This document shows, one piece after another, positions 34,991-46,640 of a stretch of 64,000 bases of DNA; within the stretch, counting starts at the first letter, position 1, and the number at the start of each line of letters is the position of its first letter. A model generated the notes under the pieces. That model worked only from the letters and a program-made list of their open reading frames with translations, was not told where the DNA came from and did no database searches. The stretch comes from Blastomyces gilchristii SLH14081 (Eukaryota; Ascomycota; Eurotiomycetes; Onygenales; Ajellomycetaceae), in NCBI RefSeq assembly GCF_000003855.2, contig NW_003101672.1:1754134-1818133 (forward strand). Direction: 5' to 3'. Made by a program: the position numbers and the translations under genes.

Positions 34991-37040
34991 ATGGGTCTCT
35001 CTTTTCTGATATCGCACACCCCCACAACGATCGCCCTCATTGCTGTGGCTACGACGGCATGCTCCTATACCGTGTCACGGTTCCTCCATGCTCGGCGGGC
35101 ATGTCGCGATCTGGTATGTCTGTTATGCCGCAATATATACCAAATACTAGCCCCCGCCAATCTTGCCATCAAGATGTCAATAATAATAATGTAATCGTCG
35201 AAGCCGCATTCCTAACCTAATATATTAGCCCCAACCCCCGCATAGCTTCTGGTTTGGCCACTTAATTGTAGCTGGCAAGATCTTTCGGAACTACCCTCCA
35301 GATGCCTATATTCACCATCTATTAATCACCATCTCGCGTGAATATGACTTGCCGGACCTCTACTACCTTGATCTCTGGCCAATGGCGAACCCCATGATAG
35401 CTGTATGTTCTCCAGAGCTGGCTGCCCAAATAACCACGGAGCAGGCATATCCCAAGGACCCTGCCGTGGGCCATTTCCTCACTCCCTTTTTGGGGAAGAG
35501 TTCGATATTATCTGTGAGCGGGCCGAAATGGAAAGCGCTGCATTCTACTTTCGTTCCTGCGTTTGCACCAGCCTATCTACGTTCCATGGCGGGCGGCATA
35601 CTTGATGAAGTCCTAATCTACCATGATAATCTGTGCCAACTTGCAAAATCTGAGCAGCCCTTCTCAATGGCGTCCGTGGCTATCGAGCTGACATTCAATG
35701 TGATCGGACGCGCTGTGTTCAACAGCCCGTTTCACAATGAGGAAGGGAGAAGACTTATGAGGAATTTCAAGAGTGGTTTAGACTATGCATTCAACGGGGC
35801 GCTTAGTACTCGCAACTGGTTATTACATATGGTGCCGAAATGGGTACTGGTGTGGAAGGTCAATCGTTACATTGAGAAGAAGGTGATCAGCCGTTTTGCC
35901 GAGTTGAAGAGAGAGGAAATGTCGTCCGTCAAGAAATCAAGAACCATTCTGGATTTAGCACTTCGACAGAGACTGGATAGTCCAAAGGGCATCTCCGGTG
36001 ATAGCGAGTTCATGGAGGTGGCTGTTTCGAAGTATGTACACCTCCTACTTTTCCAATTCCGACCTCTAACATCCCAACCCCCCAACCCCCCTTCTCGTTT
36101 CTAGCTTTTTGGTCTTTTCCCTGTTACATTAGCCAAAAAAACCCTCGCTAACATGTACGATTGAAGCATCAAAACTTTTTTGGCTGCTGGGCATGAGACT
36201 ACAGCTCATACCCTTGGGGTAAGATTGAGGCAATTGAACAAAAGCTCTATATATCCTTGACAAATGTTACAAACGCTGACATCCTCGTGCCTGTATAGTA
36301 TGTGTTTATGCTACTTTCAAAACGCCCAGAGGTAGTGAAGAAAGCTCGTGAGGAGCATGACACCGTGTTTAGCCCAGATTTCAACCGCACTGTTGAAATG
36401 GTTAGGGCAAATCCCGAGAAACTTTTCGATCTTCAATACACGAGTGCCATCATCAAAGAAACATTGAGATTATTCCCTGTTGCCAGCGTCGCCCGGGCTA
36501 AGGGTGAAGGGTGAGATGGAATTATTTTTTAATTTCTTTTGTGGATATGCAAAACTTTCTTGCAAACGTTCACCCAGCACCAGCTAACACGCGTACCTGA
36601 TCAATTCTAGCATGACCTTCATGTATAAGGGCAAGCCGCTCAATTTGACGGACCAGTTACTAATGATCTGCAACCTTGTAATGCACTACAATGAGGAAAT
36701 ATTCCCCTCGCCCTGCGAATTCCAACCGGAACGTTTCATCACCCAGTCGATCCCCAAAGACGCTTGGCGGCCCTTCGAGCGCGGTGCGCGAAACTGCATC
36801 GGCCAGGACCTGGCCATGATGGAAATGCGGATGGTGCTTTTGATCGCCTTGCGTAGCTTCGAGTTCGAAGCGTTGGGGATCAACCCGCACGATAATCCAG
36901 CAGCTTCGTATACGACGCTGGACCAGGAATTTGGCGATCTTGTTTATCAGATGCAGTCGCTTACTGCGAGACCAATCGGTGGGCAGAATATGAAAGTGAG
37001 GTTTGCGAAGGGGCATGAGGCGTATTTTAACCGCGCTTGA
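34991..37040 (+). CDS. Cytochrome P450 monooxygenase
   Basis: Heme-thiolate monooxygenase, membrane-anchored at the ER; substrate unknown. Five exons: 34991-35113, 35229-36031, 36167-36218, 36299-36510 and 36611-37040; 539 residues, full length. The N-terminal anchor (TTIALIAVATTACSYTV) is followed by a PPTPAHS-like proline segment (PQPPHSFWFGH). The I-helix oxygen-activation motif AGHETT lies near residue 317, the K-helix ExxR in KETLRLFP near 380, and the heme-binding loop FERGARNCIGQ has its cysteine near 460. All diagnostic residues are present, so it should be catalytically competent. Overall style recalls the fungal CYP59/AflN-like clan used in polyketide-type secondary metabolism, but that placement is tentative. 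No synthase, transporter or regulator lies beside it. Confidence 0.93.
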
Positions 37041-37351
37041 ATGGGTTAAGAGAACTACATAAACTATGTAGCTGGATGGTACTAGACTGTGATCGAAAAG
37101 ATTTCATGGAGCGGCTTCGCGAAGATAAAAATAGTTTTTTAAAAATATTTCTGTAGACTTTGCGTGTGTATGTACGTTTCTACGTTTATCCAAGCTGGGT
37201 TGGCGCCAATTGCCTCTGATAAGTAGTTAACTAAGCTCACCAACGACACTTCAAAACACCTCCTTTGATGTTTGCATATGAGAGAGAGCATCGAACAACG
37301 AACAGCTTAATAGAAGATCAATACATATAAAAAATAACACGGTATCGTGTC
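37041..37351. other. Intergenic, P450 to METTL16
   Basis: 311 bases; the two genes run in the same direction. AT-rich, with ATATAAAAAA at about 37324-37334, a possible TATA element within 30 bases of the METTL16 start. Nothing else seen. Confidence 0.5.
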
Positions 37352-37465
37352 ATGGACACCGCACGGAATATTTATAAACACGATGTGGACTTCGCTGCCC
37401 TTGCACTTCAGTTCCCCAACTTTTCCAAACAGTGAGTAGCTTGACAGACCCGCAGCAAAACACCG

Positions 37466-37506
<41 letters not shown>

Positions 37507-39813
37507 AACCCGAAATGAAAAAAAATAGCCATACTCATCCAATTGCTAACTTAGTCCATCATGATGGCCTATCCCCAGCCTAAAACAGAATAATCAACTC
37601 GACTTCACCGATCCGGACGCCGTCCAGTCAGTATAGCAGAGCATACCTGGGTTGGCCTAAATTTTATATTTATATACATTACTGATGAGTTTAAAAACAC
37701 CCAGGGAACTGACGAAGAGCCTGCTGAAAAGAGACTTTGATTTGCATCTCGATTTACCCAGTGATCGGCTCTGTCCACCTGTGAGGATGGCCTGGCGAAA
37801 CTGCCTTGCAATAGGATGATTTACTAATACTATCTATCTATCCGAAAAACAGGTTCCTAATCGGTGTGTTTTCTTTATTTTTATTTTTATTTTTATTTTT
37901 ATTTATTTTTCACCCTGCGCGAGAAAGATATATTGCAAATTGCCTCTAATTACATGGATGCCGTTTCTCTAAGAGAAAACAAATGTGTGCTAACCATTTC
38001 TTTTTTATTCTACGTTGTTTTTCATCCCTGGAAGCTTCAACTACATTTTATGGCTGCAAGATCTTCTCGATTCCACCTCCGAGAAGTACTCTGATGGATA
38101 TGACCAGGAGCGAGACGTTTTTGGGCTTGACATGTAAGACCTACTTTACCCCCTTTGGTATACATGCTGCATGTATCCCCTTGAGCGAAAACGGCCGGCC
38201 TGATGAGGGCAAGTCAGTTATATATATTTTTTTAAACTTTGTTCTTGCTGACGCTTGATGGACTTAAACTCGGATGAATGCATAGCGGGACCGGAGCTAG
38301 TTGCATATACCCTCAGCTTGGATGTGTTCTGAGACCGAAATGGAAATTCGCGGCGACAGGTACGATTTTTTTTTTCTGCCCCTTTCTGCCCGGGCCTATT
38401 ATCGAGGTAGCGCACGACTAATCGGGGGCCTGTCGACAATCACAGATATCGATGAGAAAAACTTGAAATATGCGCGAGACAATGTGCAGAGGAACAAATT
38501 GGATTCTCGCATCCAGATCGTCGAAAGCTCTCCCTCCACTGCGCTGATTCCTTTGGGGGAGATCGGGCTTCCTGAATCGTAAGAGCCCTTTTGTATCCCT
38601 TCCATAAATTTTTCTTATAGCCATTGTTTTATCTACAGAAATTTTCATGCTCATTGTATGTATTGTTTTAGGAACGCTAGACTGGACTTCACCATGTGTA
38701 ATCCACCATTTTACGAATCCCGCGATGAATTGATATCAGCTGCCAAGGCGAAGCAGAGGCCTCCTTTCTCTGTAGGTGGATATAGATCTTTTGCTTTTGT
38801 GTTAATGTATCTCATACAATGGATCCTCGTAGCTTCGACCATGTCAGCTTGAATTTGGGCACCTGGTACCAAAAATATTATATTATATTTACAAACACGA
38901 ATGCATTCATTCACTAACGTTTACAAAAACTACCCAGGCCTGCACCGGTGCAGAAGTGGAAATGATCACAGCCGGTGGCGAAGTCGCGTTCGTCACTCGA
39001 ATGATTAGGGAGAGCGTCAAGCTGCGCGAGCGTGTGCAGTGGTACACGTCCATGGTAGGGAAATTCAGCAGCGTCGCCACGCTGCTTAACATTCTGCATG
39101 AAGAGGGGAATAAGAATTGGGCCGTGGCGGAATTCGTTCAGGGGAGTAAGACGAGACGATGGGCGATTGGCTGGTCGTGGATGGATTATCGGCCTGGAGC
39201 TGTGAGGCTTTTTCCCCTGACCCATTCTAATATCTTTCTTTATATATGTTCACCCCCAAGGTAATTCCTCCTTCCACACGTTATTCTAATCCCGACATAA
39301 AATAAAACACAGAACGCCGCAAGACCCCAGGGCCAAAGCATCCCAAAACACCTCCTCCCCTTCCCACCTGAATTCACATTCCACTGCCCGCCATCCACGC
39401 CCTTCTCCACCACCATTGACGCTATCAACTCTAGCATCGTGGCACTGGACGTCTACTGGCACTGGAACAGCGGCACATCTACTGGTCTCGGTTTCGCTAG
39501 AGGTAACGCCTGGTCAAGGCATGCACGTCGTCAGATGAAGAAGCAAGCTATCGAAAAGGCGCAGACGACGATGGCCGGTACTACTGCTCCTGCTGAATAT
39601 GGTGAGAAGGACAGTAAAGATAGTGGTGCCAAGTCGCCTGATTTTATCCCAGGAAAACAGGATAAGGGGGCTGAGTTTGGGTTTAAGGTGTCCGTAAGGG
39701 GGTATATGGAAGGGCAGGTTGATGTGACGGTACGGTGGGTGAAGGGGTTTGATCCCGTGATTTTTGAGAGCTTTTGTGGGTTTTTGAAGAGGAAGGTTGA
39801 GAGAGGTGCGTGA
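37352..39813 (+). CDS. METTL16-type RNA N6-adenosine methyltransferase
   Basis: S-adenosylmethionine-dependent methyltransferase of the METTL16 family, which methylates U6 snRNA near the ACAGA box and so affects 5' splice-site recognition. Ten exons: 37352-37431, 37579-37626, 37705-37780, 37853-37863 (11 nt), 38035-38133, 38286-38359, 38446-38578, 38672-38771, 38938-39201 and 39313-39813; 461 residues. Motifs in order: an N-terminal RNA-binding segment (DFAALALQFPNFSKHLKQ..LDFTDPDAVQ..LTKSLLKRDF), the SAM-binding DVFGLDIGTGASCIYP, FAATDIDEKNLKYARDNV, the catalytic MCNPPFYES near residue 183, then GGEVAFVTRMI. The C-terminal third is basic and then forms a separate domain (YMEGQVDVTVRWVKGFD). 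Splicing is unusually fragmented, with a 34-base A run in intron 1. Confidence 0.92.
37469..37502. repeat. A homopolymer in METTL16 intron 1
   Basis: 34 consecutive A bases inside the first intron of the methyltransferase gene. The length may be inexact in an assembly. Confidence 0.9.
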
Positions 39814-40462
39814 ATAGTGGTTTTGGGAGTGGGTAGTTTCTGCCGTGTAGGGCGAGTGAGTGCAAGACATCGCATGTATTATTATAGCAGAATTATGAGA
39901 TGTTTTAGATGGCTGCATAAACTAGCGGGGATGTTTCTTTCTTTTTTTCTCGTTCAACTTTACTATGCGTCGACAAGCACGGTCGTTATACTATTTCAAC
40001 CAAATACCATCCGCACTTGGGCTTCTCATATTTGCCGGGATTAAGATCGAACTGGGAGTAGTCAGGGTGTGCTGGAGCGAGAAATACCTCGTTGTAAATA
40101 ACACGGGAGGTCATAGGAAAGTTCCTGCTTGTAAACAAGAAAATAATGACTGCTCCTAAGCTACGATGATAGAATCGTACATTCAATTTCATCGCTGTAA
40201 CATTTTCATTGCGAGGTTCGATTTTTTAAAGTCCTTTTGGCACCAGAAGTAATCCGGAACTTCACATGAACCATTGCATACGCTAATATTCACCAGCTGT
40301 GTGTGGACATCGGTGATATTTATATCCCTACGATGTCGTTACATTGTGCGATACAGTTAGGGAAATCCAGGCCCAACCAAACCAAGGAAGGCGCGAATTT
40401 TCCAATACAAGCTTGCTACTGGGGTATATGTCGTGTGACAAATTGACAACTTTGGTAATTTT
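39814..40462. other. Intergenic, convergent METTL16 / LYR gene
   Basis: 649 bases between two stop codons. T-rich 3' region on the METTL16 side. No gene recognised. Confidence 0.6.
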
Positions 40463-41512
40463 TCACGATGCCGAGACCGTTGTCTCCCGTTTCCGTGTGC
40501 GTTTTGGCGTTAACAAGGCTCCGGTTGTGCTATCAACACCGGCAAACAACTGCGAGTTGATTGCCAACTCAGGGTCTAATGTTGGGAACATGGGAGGTTT
40601 CCTAGCCGGTATTCCCCAGCGAACTATCCAACTTTTCGTTTCTGGATCCTGCGTCATCCGTGGAGTTGCCAACAATACTCGTTCCCAGATGGGTGTGATG
40701 AGCTTCCGGGTAATTTTGTGTGGCCTTCCACGTGCATATGCCTCGAAGGTGCGGTCCTTCTGTGGGCCGAAGACCAAAAATTCTGCATCAAGCGCGCTCC
40801 TGGTATCATTCGTGTCTAGTCGTTTCCGCCTCTTTGGTAGGAACCACGGTTCCTTTCCCACTGCTAGACCATGTAAAGTGTTCCACTCCTGATCGGGGAT
40901 CGGGGGTAGAAAGCTTTTGATAACAATATCATACCACTTCTCGGTAGCTTTCTGCACTTTCCTCTTGGACACATGTCCATTCCAAATACTCTTTTTAGGC
41001 TGTGGGATCTCGCGGATTGCCGGTGTTGCGTCGATGGAGCTCAGCTTGCGGTTCTCCATCTGCGATTTCAGTAACGCAGCCAGGGAGGGAATAGGTTCCC
41101 AACTAGGAGGACACGTTGGGGGTAGGATGAATCGAAACGGGATTTTATCTGCAGATGAATTGGGGACGAAGAAGGGTCGTGCTAGTACATGTCTTCGCCG
41201 TCCGATTCGGCCGTATGACAACATGAGCACGCGTTCGAGGGGTTTCATATATCCATCATTTGCTCGGGAGAGAATCGACAAGAGTTTTCTCGCCCGGCGT
41301 TCTAGGTAGAACTGCCCATTAGGGCCTCTATAAGAGTTTTGTATCATTCTTGGCTGGTAGCCTCGATAACTTTCCCGGACATGGCTGGACATATATTGAC
41401 GAGCAATTGGGTCAGGAAGATAGGAAGATTCTCTTAAGAGTGCCCTATAGACATGCCGCCAGTGCGGTGTCTGAGGCGGCGACAGGGACATAGCTATAGT
41501 CGCATGCTTCAC
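40463..41512 (-). CDS. LYR-motif protein, Cup1-like
   Basis: Intronless frame of 349 residues. The N-terminus PHWRHVYRALLRESSYLPDPIARQYMSSHV is a Complex1-LYR-like helix bundle of the fungal Cup1-like type; HVYRALLRE carries the LYR-equivalent Tyr-Arg. LYR proteins act in mitochondria, commonly bridging to acyl-carrier protein or Fe-S assembly. The rest is basic and lacks a recognised domain (RGYQPRMIQNSYRGPNGQFYLERRARK; EKWYDIVIKSFLPPIPDQEW; TPIWERVLLATPRM). The start could be the second Met at 41491 (MSLSPPQTPHWRH), which I think is the more usual N-terminus. The gene is divergent with MBP1. The exact molecular role is not shown by the sequence. Confidence 0.78.
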   Translation of the reverse strand: MKHATIAMSLSPPQTPHWRHVYRALLRESSYLPDPIARQYMSSHVRESYRGYQPRMIQNSYRGPNGQFYLERRARKLLSILSRANDGYMKPLERVLMLSYGRIGRRRHVLARPFFVPNSSADKIPFRFILPPTCPPSWEPIPSLAALLKSQMENRKLSSIDATPAIREIPQPKKSIWNGHVSKRKVQKATEKWYDIVIKSFLPPIPDQEWNTLHGLAVGKEPWFLPKRRKRLDTNDTRSALDAEFLVFGPQKDRTFEAYARGRPHKITRKLITPIWERVLLATPRMTQDPETKSWIVRWGIPARKPPMFPTLDPELAINSQLFAGVDSTTGALLTPKRTRKRETTVSAS

Positions 41513-42143
41513 GATAATGTGCTAACTACATAAGAACATATAAACTGAGGCAGGGGGTTGCTCCTCGACAAATGGGCTGCTGACTAAGATCAGCTGCTGA
41601 GTCACCTGACGCGGCTCAACGCGAACATCCAAACCGAGCCCCCGCGTCTCAACAAATCCTGACTGCGTGGAATACTGACTGGATACATATTTCGCTGTGG
41701 TGATGGCGGTGTGGTGATCGCTGTGACTCTTAAAATTTGCGTTTGAGTGTTGTCAACCCTCTCCACTCTGTCGGTGTCTTGGGTTATTATCCTTCAATTT
41801 CTGCCTCCCTCTGCGGAGTGTAACGTGACCACGCGCCTTTCGGGCCCAACCTTCTTGCTTTTTCGCGCTTCTCCACTACAGCCACACCATTTATGAGATT
41901 ATTACACACTGTCAGTACGTCAGTGGTCAACCCCGAGACCGTCATCATTCTATGGAGTATCTCAGAATGACTGTGGTTGTGGTTATTGACACTTTGTTTT
42001 AAGGAAGAATATAATAGAACCAGCCACCGGCTCATGACCCCCTTGATGGTGTGGACCAATACCAATTTACCGAAATTATACATCATTCATCCATTCATTT
42101 TGTCAATTTTATATTCCAAAAGTGCCCCAAATAAAGCGTCCTC
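41513..42143. promoter_or_regulatory. Divergent promoter, LYR gene / MBP1
   Basis: 631 bases between two start codons. It contains several ACGCG cores: ACGCGG (41609-41614), ACGCGA (41619-41624), ACGCGC (41831-41836), plus TTTCGCG (41861-41867), which is the reverse complement of the SCB element CGCGAAA. MBF/SBF complexes bind such MCB/SCB elements, and the gene to the right encodes an Mbp1-type factor, so autoregulation is plausible. Function is inference. Confidence 0.5.
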
Positions 42144-44949
42144 ATGTCGTTCTCGCGGAATACCCTTGGCCCTTCTGATGGCGCGTCGTCACAAAACCAA
42201 ATGCCCTCCATCAACGCCGCCTCCCAATCCGTGGCGTCTACCCCAGCTGCGACGCCTCCGCCTAGACATTCACAACAGTCGAACATGTCGATGAGCTTTC
42301 CTAGCAATGCGGTATCGCGAAACTCTCTGCAAAGAGCAAGCTTCGGTGGATATGATGATAACAATGGGTATGGCCAGGTGATGCTCTATGAAGAATACAA
42401 ACCGCAGATATATACAGTACGGAATCTCTCTCCTTTCCCTACCTTCGAATGTGAACCGTATCCTATACGGTGTATCCTCATTCAATGCGCATTGTAAACC
42501 ACAGCTCATTCATGTGGCTTCTAGGCTGTTTATTCCAATGTATCAGTGTACGAGATGGAAGTAAATGGAGTAGCGGTTATGCGACGTCGTTCAGACTCGT
42601 GGCTGAATGCGACGCAAATTCTAAAAGTTGCGGGAGTGATGAAAGCAAGAAGAACCAAGACGCTTGAAAAAGAAGTGGCCGCTGGTGAACACGAGAAAGT
42701 ACAGGGAGGCTATGGGAAATACCAAGGAACCTGGGTTAATTACGAGAGAGGTGTTGAACTGTGTCGCCATTATCATGTCTTCGAACTCCTGCGCCCTCTT
42801 CTTGAGTATGACATGGGCCAGGATGGTACCGGTCCCGCGGGTCGTGGAGCTGTAGAAACTCCAACCAAGGAGCAGGCCATGGCGGCCCAAAGAAAGAGGC
42901 TCTACCGGACAATGGACGGGCAAGGGATGAGTCAAACTCAGCAGGGCACGTATTTCCAAAACATCTCGCGCACAGCAGTTAGTGCTGTGAATGCGATAAA
43001 CAAGGCTCGATTCGATTCGACCATGAGGAAAGGGTCAGGTGGCCGACGTTCAAGCATGAAGGTACCTTCCCAGATGGGCAGCCAGGAGTCGCAAATTCAG
43101 CCCGCAAGCCAGCAAAGCTTGCATAGCATTGCATCTGACAGCGGCTTTGGTAGCAACATGCAAAATAGTCAGCAGACAGCTCTTCTTGAACATACAGATG
43201 AAGCGGTAGAACCTCCCAGAAAACGCATGCGCTCGTCATCTGCTCAGGAAAAGTCGTTTCAGTCGACAAGTGCCATTCCTCCCCATACCTCGATGATTGA
43301 ACCGACGCCAACTGAACCCAACGATTCGTTCTATCAAATGCATCCGGGGGACGCCGGCCCAGATGGGCCCATGCGAGGCCTTCACCATCTTCCTGCTGCG
43401 ACGACCCCAGACAGATACCAGAAAATGAAACTTGTCATGACCTTATTCTTGGATAAACGTGCCAAGGATTTTTCTAACCACCCTGCTTTCCTTAATCTAT
43501 CTGCCGAGGATTTAGAGATACCCTTGGACAAGTACTACAATAGTGCCCTACACTGGGCGGCTATGCTTGCTCGGATGCCTTTGGTGCATGCCCTCACAGC
43601 CAAAGGCGTTAGCATTTATCGTTTGAATGGTGCTGGGGAGACGGCTCTGCAGAAAGCGGTGGGAACTAGGAACAATCTCGATTATCGCAGTTTTTCCAAG
43701 CTACTCCACGTACTATATCCTACCATTGAGATAGTTGACTATCATGGGCGGACTGTGCTTCACCATATCGCCATGATGGCTGCGACTGGCGGCGGAGGGC
43801 ATGTTGCTGCAAAACATTACCTAGAATCACTTCTCGAGTTTATTGTGCGCTACGGCGGACCTGCAGGATCCGTGCAAGCTTCTCTTAATACAACTGCCAA
43901 TGGTTCTAATGGCCAACATCAAGTTGAGGTAATTGGACTTGGCAAGTTTATGTCTGAGATGGTAAATATCCAGGATGACCAGGGTGACACGGTGCTGAAT
44001 TTAGCTGGTCGTGCGCGGACCGTGCTTGTTCCGCAATTGCTGGAAGTCGGTGCAAATCCCCACATACCAAACAACACAGGGCTCCGTCCTGCAGATTATG
44101 GAGTTGGGGTCGACATGGTCAATGGTGGGCTACAGAATGGAGAGTCAGAGTCGTTTTCTACTCGGCTTTCTAAGACGCGGCGAGAGTTACTTGACTGTTC
44201 GTACTAACCCCCTGCCTGTGTAAATGCTCTTTTGGTATCATTTTACTAACTGAGAAGCAGTAACTATTTCTCAAGTCACATCTCTCGTTGAACAATCGTT
44301 TGGTAGTATTGATAACGAACTTTCGTCAGGTTTAGGGAGGAAGCAAGAAGAATTCGAACAATGGCACAGAAAAATTCGTGAAAGTGCCAAAGCTAGGCAG
44401 ATTGAACAGAAGCAATTAGATGACATGAAGCGAAGAGCCAGAGATCGCATCGAACTTGATAGGCAGATAAAGAATCTCGAGCGCGCATCAGAAGAACTAG
44501 CTGCACTCCTCAAGTCACTCCAGGGCGACCAGTTCAAGGCAGAAGTTATAAATATTGGCGATGCCGATGACGCTCTTGGGGTTGACATGTCACAATTTAG
44601 CACACTTTTCCCGGAAGACTTCGACATCTCAACGGCCGGTGGGTTTTCAGACCAGCAAGTTACGTTCCTCGAATCATTGCCGGGTATTGAAATCCTAACA
44701 TCCCAGCTTGGATGCTACCGCGATCACAACGATGAAGTATGCAAAGAGCTGGAGAGTCTGAAATCGAAAAATGTAGTCTTGGGCGAGAATTATCGGCGGA
44801 TGGTCATGGCTTGCACGGGGTGGACTGAAGAACAGGTGGACGAAGCGGCGGACGGCCTGACAGAGTGCATTAAGGATCTAAACGAGCACCCTCTGCCGGA
44901 GGACGTTGCGATCGAGATTCTCATGAAGGATCGCGGTCAGGACTGGTAA
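42144..44949 (+). CDS. mbp1: APSES transcription factor Mbp1/Res2-type (MBF subunit)
   Basis: DNA-binding subunit of the G1/S transcription complex MBF. Exons: 42144-42416, 42525-44196 and 44261-44949; 877 residues. A disordered Ser/Pro/Gln-rich N-terminus leads to the KilA-N/APSES DNA-binding domain at about 92-190 (VYEMEVNGVAVMRRRSDSW, LNATQILKVAG, GGYGKYQGTWVNYERG). A disordered linker with a basic PPRKRMR patch follows. Ankyrin repeats span about 420-620 (ALHWAAMLARMPLVHAL, GETALQKAV, GRTVLHHIAMMA, GDTVLNLAGRAR). The C-terminal coiled coil and interaction region is rich in E/K/R (WHRKIRESAKARQIEQKQ). The last donor is GTTCGT; it is weak, but its use joins DLTISQ in frame, whereas read-through stops after DCSY. 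A KilA-N domain at the N-terminus distinguishes it from Swi6. Confidence 0.94.
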
Positions 44950-45690
44950 CGACATATACGACCTGGAAACAATTTTTTATTTAGCCGGCATGTGTTTTGG
45001 AGTCTTCTTTCCTGTGTTTTCTTTCTCCTTTCCAGTTTATTTTGCTGCTGGTTTTAATTTTGCATATTCTGTACGGGTATATTGTTCCTCCTCCTTTTTT
45101 ACATTCGGGGCATCGATTTGTGCGACTATTGTACGAATATCACGCAGGAGGGCTGTCCTTTAATCCTGGACTCCTTGTTTAATTAAATATCCCTCGCATG
45201 ATGGGGAGGGTTTCTGCATAGTTGTGATTGCTGGATGTTTTATGTCGAATCTAGGGAACTCTCTTCGTGGGGTGATGACATCTTATCGCTCTATGTGGTA
45301 GTCAGGTAACCAACCACCCGGATGCAACAACAGCAGCCTTTCGCAAGGCCAGTGTCTTTTTTGTTACAAAATCCTTAGCTCCCCCACCACAATGATAGAA
45401 AGAAATATCATTATGACCAAGCTGTGGCGCAGGTCATCTGTCTGTCGCAGCCCCCTGCACGCGACGTTTCAGCCGCCGCCTAGCGCCGTCTCAGCCCTGA
45501 CCCCCGCCCGCCCCACTCGGCTCCTGGCGCTCCAGAGCCGCAGTCCTCCACACCACAGACCATCGCGATATCATTCCGGAAAACCTTCGTTTTGCACTTG
45601 CTAGACGCATCTTTGACAACTTTGCTCTGCTGAAAATCACTCGTAGACGCCTGTTTTACCCCGCGATTCTAAGTTCTTGTCACCCACCCA
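44950..45690. other. Intergenic, MBP1 to glycine-zipper gene
   Basis: 741 bases. Pyrimidine-rich 3' region of MBP1, then a GC-rich stretch (45421-45560) with short open frames that probably belongs to the promoter or leader of the next gene. No other gene recognised. Confidence 0.55.
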
Positions 45691-46640
45691 ATGTCGAACT
45701 ATTACCCAGGCGGAGGCCCCCCTCCGGACCAGTACAACGCCCCTCCCCATGGCGGCCAGCCAGGATACTATGGACAACCACCACCACAACAAGCACAAGG
45801 AGACTATCCTCCTCAGGGTTATCCTCCCGCTGGCTATCCTCCCGCAGACCAGTACCCACAGGCACCGTATGGGCAGCAACCCCCGCCGCAGCAAGGATAC
45901 TATCCACCCCCGCAACAGCACCAAGTAAGAAACTGCGTATCATTTTGTTCACTTTTATATATCTACCACTTGAAACCACTTAGAAGACAGAGAAAGACAT
46001 GGAAAAAAATACCCCAGACAAAAACTACATGTCTCTAACATCAGTAAACCAATCTCTCTAGGCTCCCCAATATGGTTCCCCATCTCCCGCACCGCCCGGG
46101 CAGGGCTATGATTCCCGCGGCGGCCAAGCCTACGGCACATACCCCCCTCAGCCACCCGGCGGAGAGAGCACTTCTTACTACGGAAACCAACCTCCACCGG
46201 CATACAGCGGACCCGGCGGTCCTGGAGGACCCGCGGACGGTGAGAAGGGACTCGGCTCTACCCTATTAGGTGGTGCTGCTGGCGGATTCGTCGGTCATAA
46301 GATGCAGGGCGGCATGTTGGGGACGCTCGGTGGTGCTGTTGTGGGTGCGGTTGGCGCAAATGCTGCGTCGCATGCGGTTAAGAAGTAAGTTTTTATTCGT
46401 GTCCCCCTTTTCGTCCCTTCCCTTGTTTTTGTTGTCTTCAATCTGTGGGACTTTTAATACGATGCGTTTGATTTAATTTAATTTTAATTTTAATTTTAAT
46501 TTTTTTTCTCACAATCGTATAGACATAAGAAGAAGGATAAACATGGGAAGAAAAAGAAGGATAAGAAGGATAAGAAGTATAAGAAGAAGAAGGGCGGGAG
46601 CTCGAGCTCTTCGAGTAGCAGCAGCAGTGATAGTGATTAG
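45691..46640 (+). CDS. Pro/Gly/Tyr-rich glycine-zipper protein
   Basis: Exons 45691-45924, 46062-46384 and 46523-46640 give 224 residues. The N-terminal half is low-complexity, made of G-Y-P-P-Q units (QGYPPAGYPPADQYPQAPYG), of the kind found in phase-separating or scaffold proteins. The central segment LLGGAAGGFVGHKMQGGMLG followed by TLGGAVVGAVGANAASH is a glycine zipper (GxxxG-type), which may pack as a membrane hairpin. The C-terminal exon is a sharp switch to a lysine block (HKKKDKHGKKKKDKKDKKYK) and a serine-aspartate tail (SSSSSDSD), a potential casein-kinase target. No enzyme motif. Similar fungal proteins are annotated as glycine-zipper 2TM or Rickettsia 17-kDa-like; the function is unknown. 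Intron 2 holds a TAATTTT repeat just before the acceptor. Confidence 0.8.
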
